Assembly (NCBI GenBank): GCA_023228445.1
Contig: JALOBD010000126.1
Span: 1 to 6,030, forward strand
Direction: 5' to 3'
DNA: 6,030 nucleotides
Source of the DNA: Sphaerochaeta sp.
GTDB taxonomy: Bacteria > Spirochaetota > Spirochaetia > Sphaerochaetales > Sphaerochaetaceae
Positions 5,480-6,030 of this stretch are shown one piece after another. How positions within the stretch are numbered: the stretch's first letter is position 1; each line of letters starts with the position of its first letter. The notes under the pieces are model-generated. The model saw only the letters and a list, made by a program, of their open reading frames with translations. It was not told the DNA's origin and did not search any database. A program made the translations under genes and the position numbers.

Positions 5480-6030
5480 TTACCGCGCCATGTTGCGCCC
5501 AAAGCCCTCCACCACCTCCAATACCGCTCCGCCGATCGCCCACGCTTTGTCACTGATCGTCGTATGGTCGGCATCGATGCCGCGCGGGTCGATGTCGGCG
5601 ACCTTGAAGTGTTCGGTGGTGGGCAGTCCGCTCTTGAGCAGTCCACGCAGCTTGCCGCTGATCTTGGCGATGATGGGCTCCCCGTCGACGGTGGCGATGA
5701 TATCCCCCTCGTTGACCAGCTCCCCGATGGTGCGTTCGCTGGAGAAGATGCCAGCCTTCGGGCTGTGGAGCACCCGGTTCTTGTCGTGGCCCCCTACCAA
5801 ACCCGGGGTGCCGGTGTTGGCCTGGGCTGAGCCTGACTTGATGATCCTGCCCAGGTTGTGCCCCCGCATCGTCTCGATGACATAGTCGCAGTCCACGCCG
5901 GCAGTGAAGCCCGGTCCGAGGGCGACGACCAGTGGGGCATCGTCGATCCGGGTGGAGAGGTTGCGTTTGGCCATGATGGCGTCGACGACGCACACCGGAG
6001 CGATCTCCTTGATGCTCGCTCCCTCCCCGT
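5480..6030 (-). CDS. yqeB: YqeB, selenium-dependent molybdenum hydroxylase accessory protein (5' end outside window)
   Basis: The frame is open to the window edge and gives 182 C-terminal residues. Residues upstream of the internal GTG at 5995 (EGASIKEIAPV) run straight into the conserved VCVVDAIMAKRNLSTRIDDAP, so that GTG is not the start. Family features are LVVALGPGFTAGVDCDYVIE (34-52 of the visible part), MRGHNLGRII, NTGTPGLVGG (71-80), a barrel-sandwich-like segment (IGELVNEGDIIATVDGEPI, 101-119) and DIDPRG...TISDKAWAIGGAVLE (145-171). YqeB (EF2563 family) occurs with selenium-dependent molybdenum hydroxylases and is thought to help mature the labile selenium/molybdenum site; its biochemistry is not well established. 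Full proteins are about 260-275 residues, so the N-terminal nucleotide-binding-like part should lie just outside the window. A xanthine dehydrogenase-type enzyme and selD are expected nearby. Confidence 0.92.
   Translation of the reverse strand, partial: GEGASIKEIAPVCVVDAIMAKRNLSTRIDDAPLVVALGPGFTAGVDCDYVIETMRGHNLGRIIKSGSAQANTGTPGLVGGHDKNRVLHSPKAGIFSSERTIGELVNEGDIIATVDGEPIIAKISGKLRGLLKSGLPTTEHFKVADIDPRGIDADHTTISDKAWAIGGAVLEVVEGFGRNMAR

Noticed and set aside
5299..5646. Small minus-strand frames across the gap between yqeB and the cysteine hydrolase
   Set aside because: Low-complexity Gly/Pro/Arg-rich translations that overlap yqeB out of frame and have no start signals.
5480..5995. Start of yqeB at the GTG at 5995
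   Set aside because: The frame continues upstream to the window edge with residues that fit the conserved family sequence, so the gene is cut by the edge rather than starting there.
1..6030. CRISPR arrays, tRNA or rRNA genes, insertion sequences, phage or toxin-antitoxin genes
   Set aside because: No regularly spaced repeats, no cloverleaf or conserved rRNA segments, and no transposase- or integrase-like protein were found in either strand.

Overview
The window is GC-rich, tightly packed bacterial DNA with seven protein-coding genes. Six are on the minus strand and one (2425-3528) is on the plus strand. It holds no RNA gene, CRISPR array, insertion sequence or phage gene that I can see. The gene content suggests an anaerobe: a selenium-dependent molybdenum hydroxylase accessory protein (YqeB), a DUF438/PAS sensor protein, a GPH-type sugar symporter and a metal-dependent cysteine hydrolase. 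The overall feel, especially the two-domain nucleoside diphosphate kinase and the DUF438 protein, is compatible with a Sphaerochaeta-like spirochaete. That placement rests on impression only, and anaerobic Firmicutes remain possible.

Left part (1-2343, minus strand): an AEC-family permease (1462-2343) lies upstream of a GPH-family sugar:cation symporter (85-1389). The symporter is followed after one base by the start of another gene that runs off the window (1-83). The symporter has its own promoter-like sequence and a strong ribosome binding site in the 72-bp gap. The symporter and the 1-83 gene look translationally coupled. The AEC permease starts at the last base of a good sigma70-like promoter, so its message may be leaderless.

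Middle (2344-4699): an 81-bp divergent region separates the AEC permease from a DUF438/hemerythrin-like/PAS_10 protein on the plus strand. That gene converges on, and overlaps by 26 bp, a nucleoside diphosphate kinase made of a degenerate N-terminal NDK domain and a C-terminal domain that keeps the catalytic residues. No intergenic terminator is possible between the two. Instead, strong inverted repeats lie inside the coding sequences close to the overlap.

Right part (4700-6030, minus strand): a nicotinamidase-like cysteine hydrolase (4785-5318) has its own extended -10 promoter. Upstream of it is the C-terminal two-thirds of YqeB (5480-6030), cut by the window edge. About 160 bp of GC-rich sequence without a supported gene separates them.

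No single pathway joins all seven genes. The points most worth a second look are the fused pseudo-NDK/NDK, the overlapping convergent gene ends with embedded hairpins, the apparently leaderless divergent pair, and a possible nicotinamide/nicotinate link between the cysteine hydrolase and the Se/Mo hydroxylase accessory gene.
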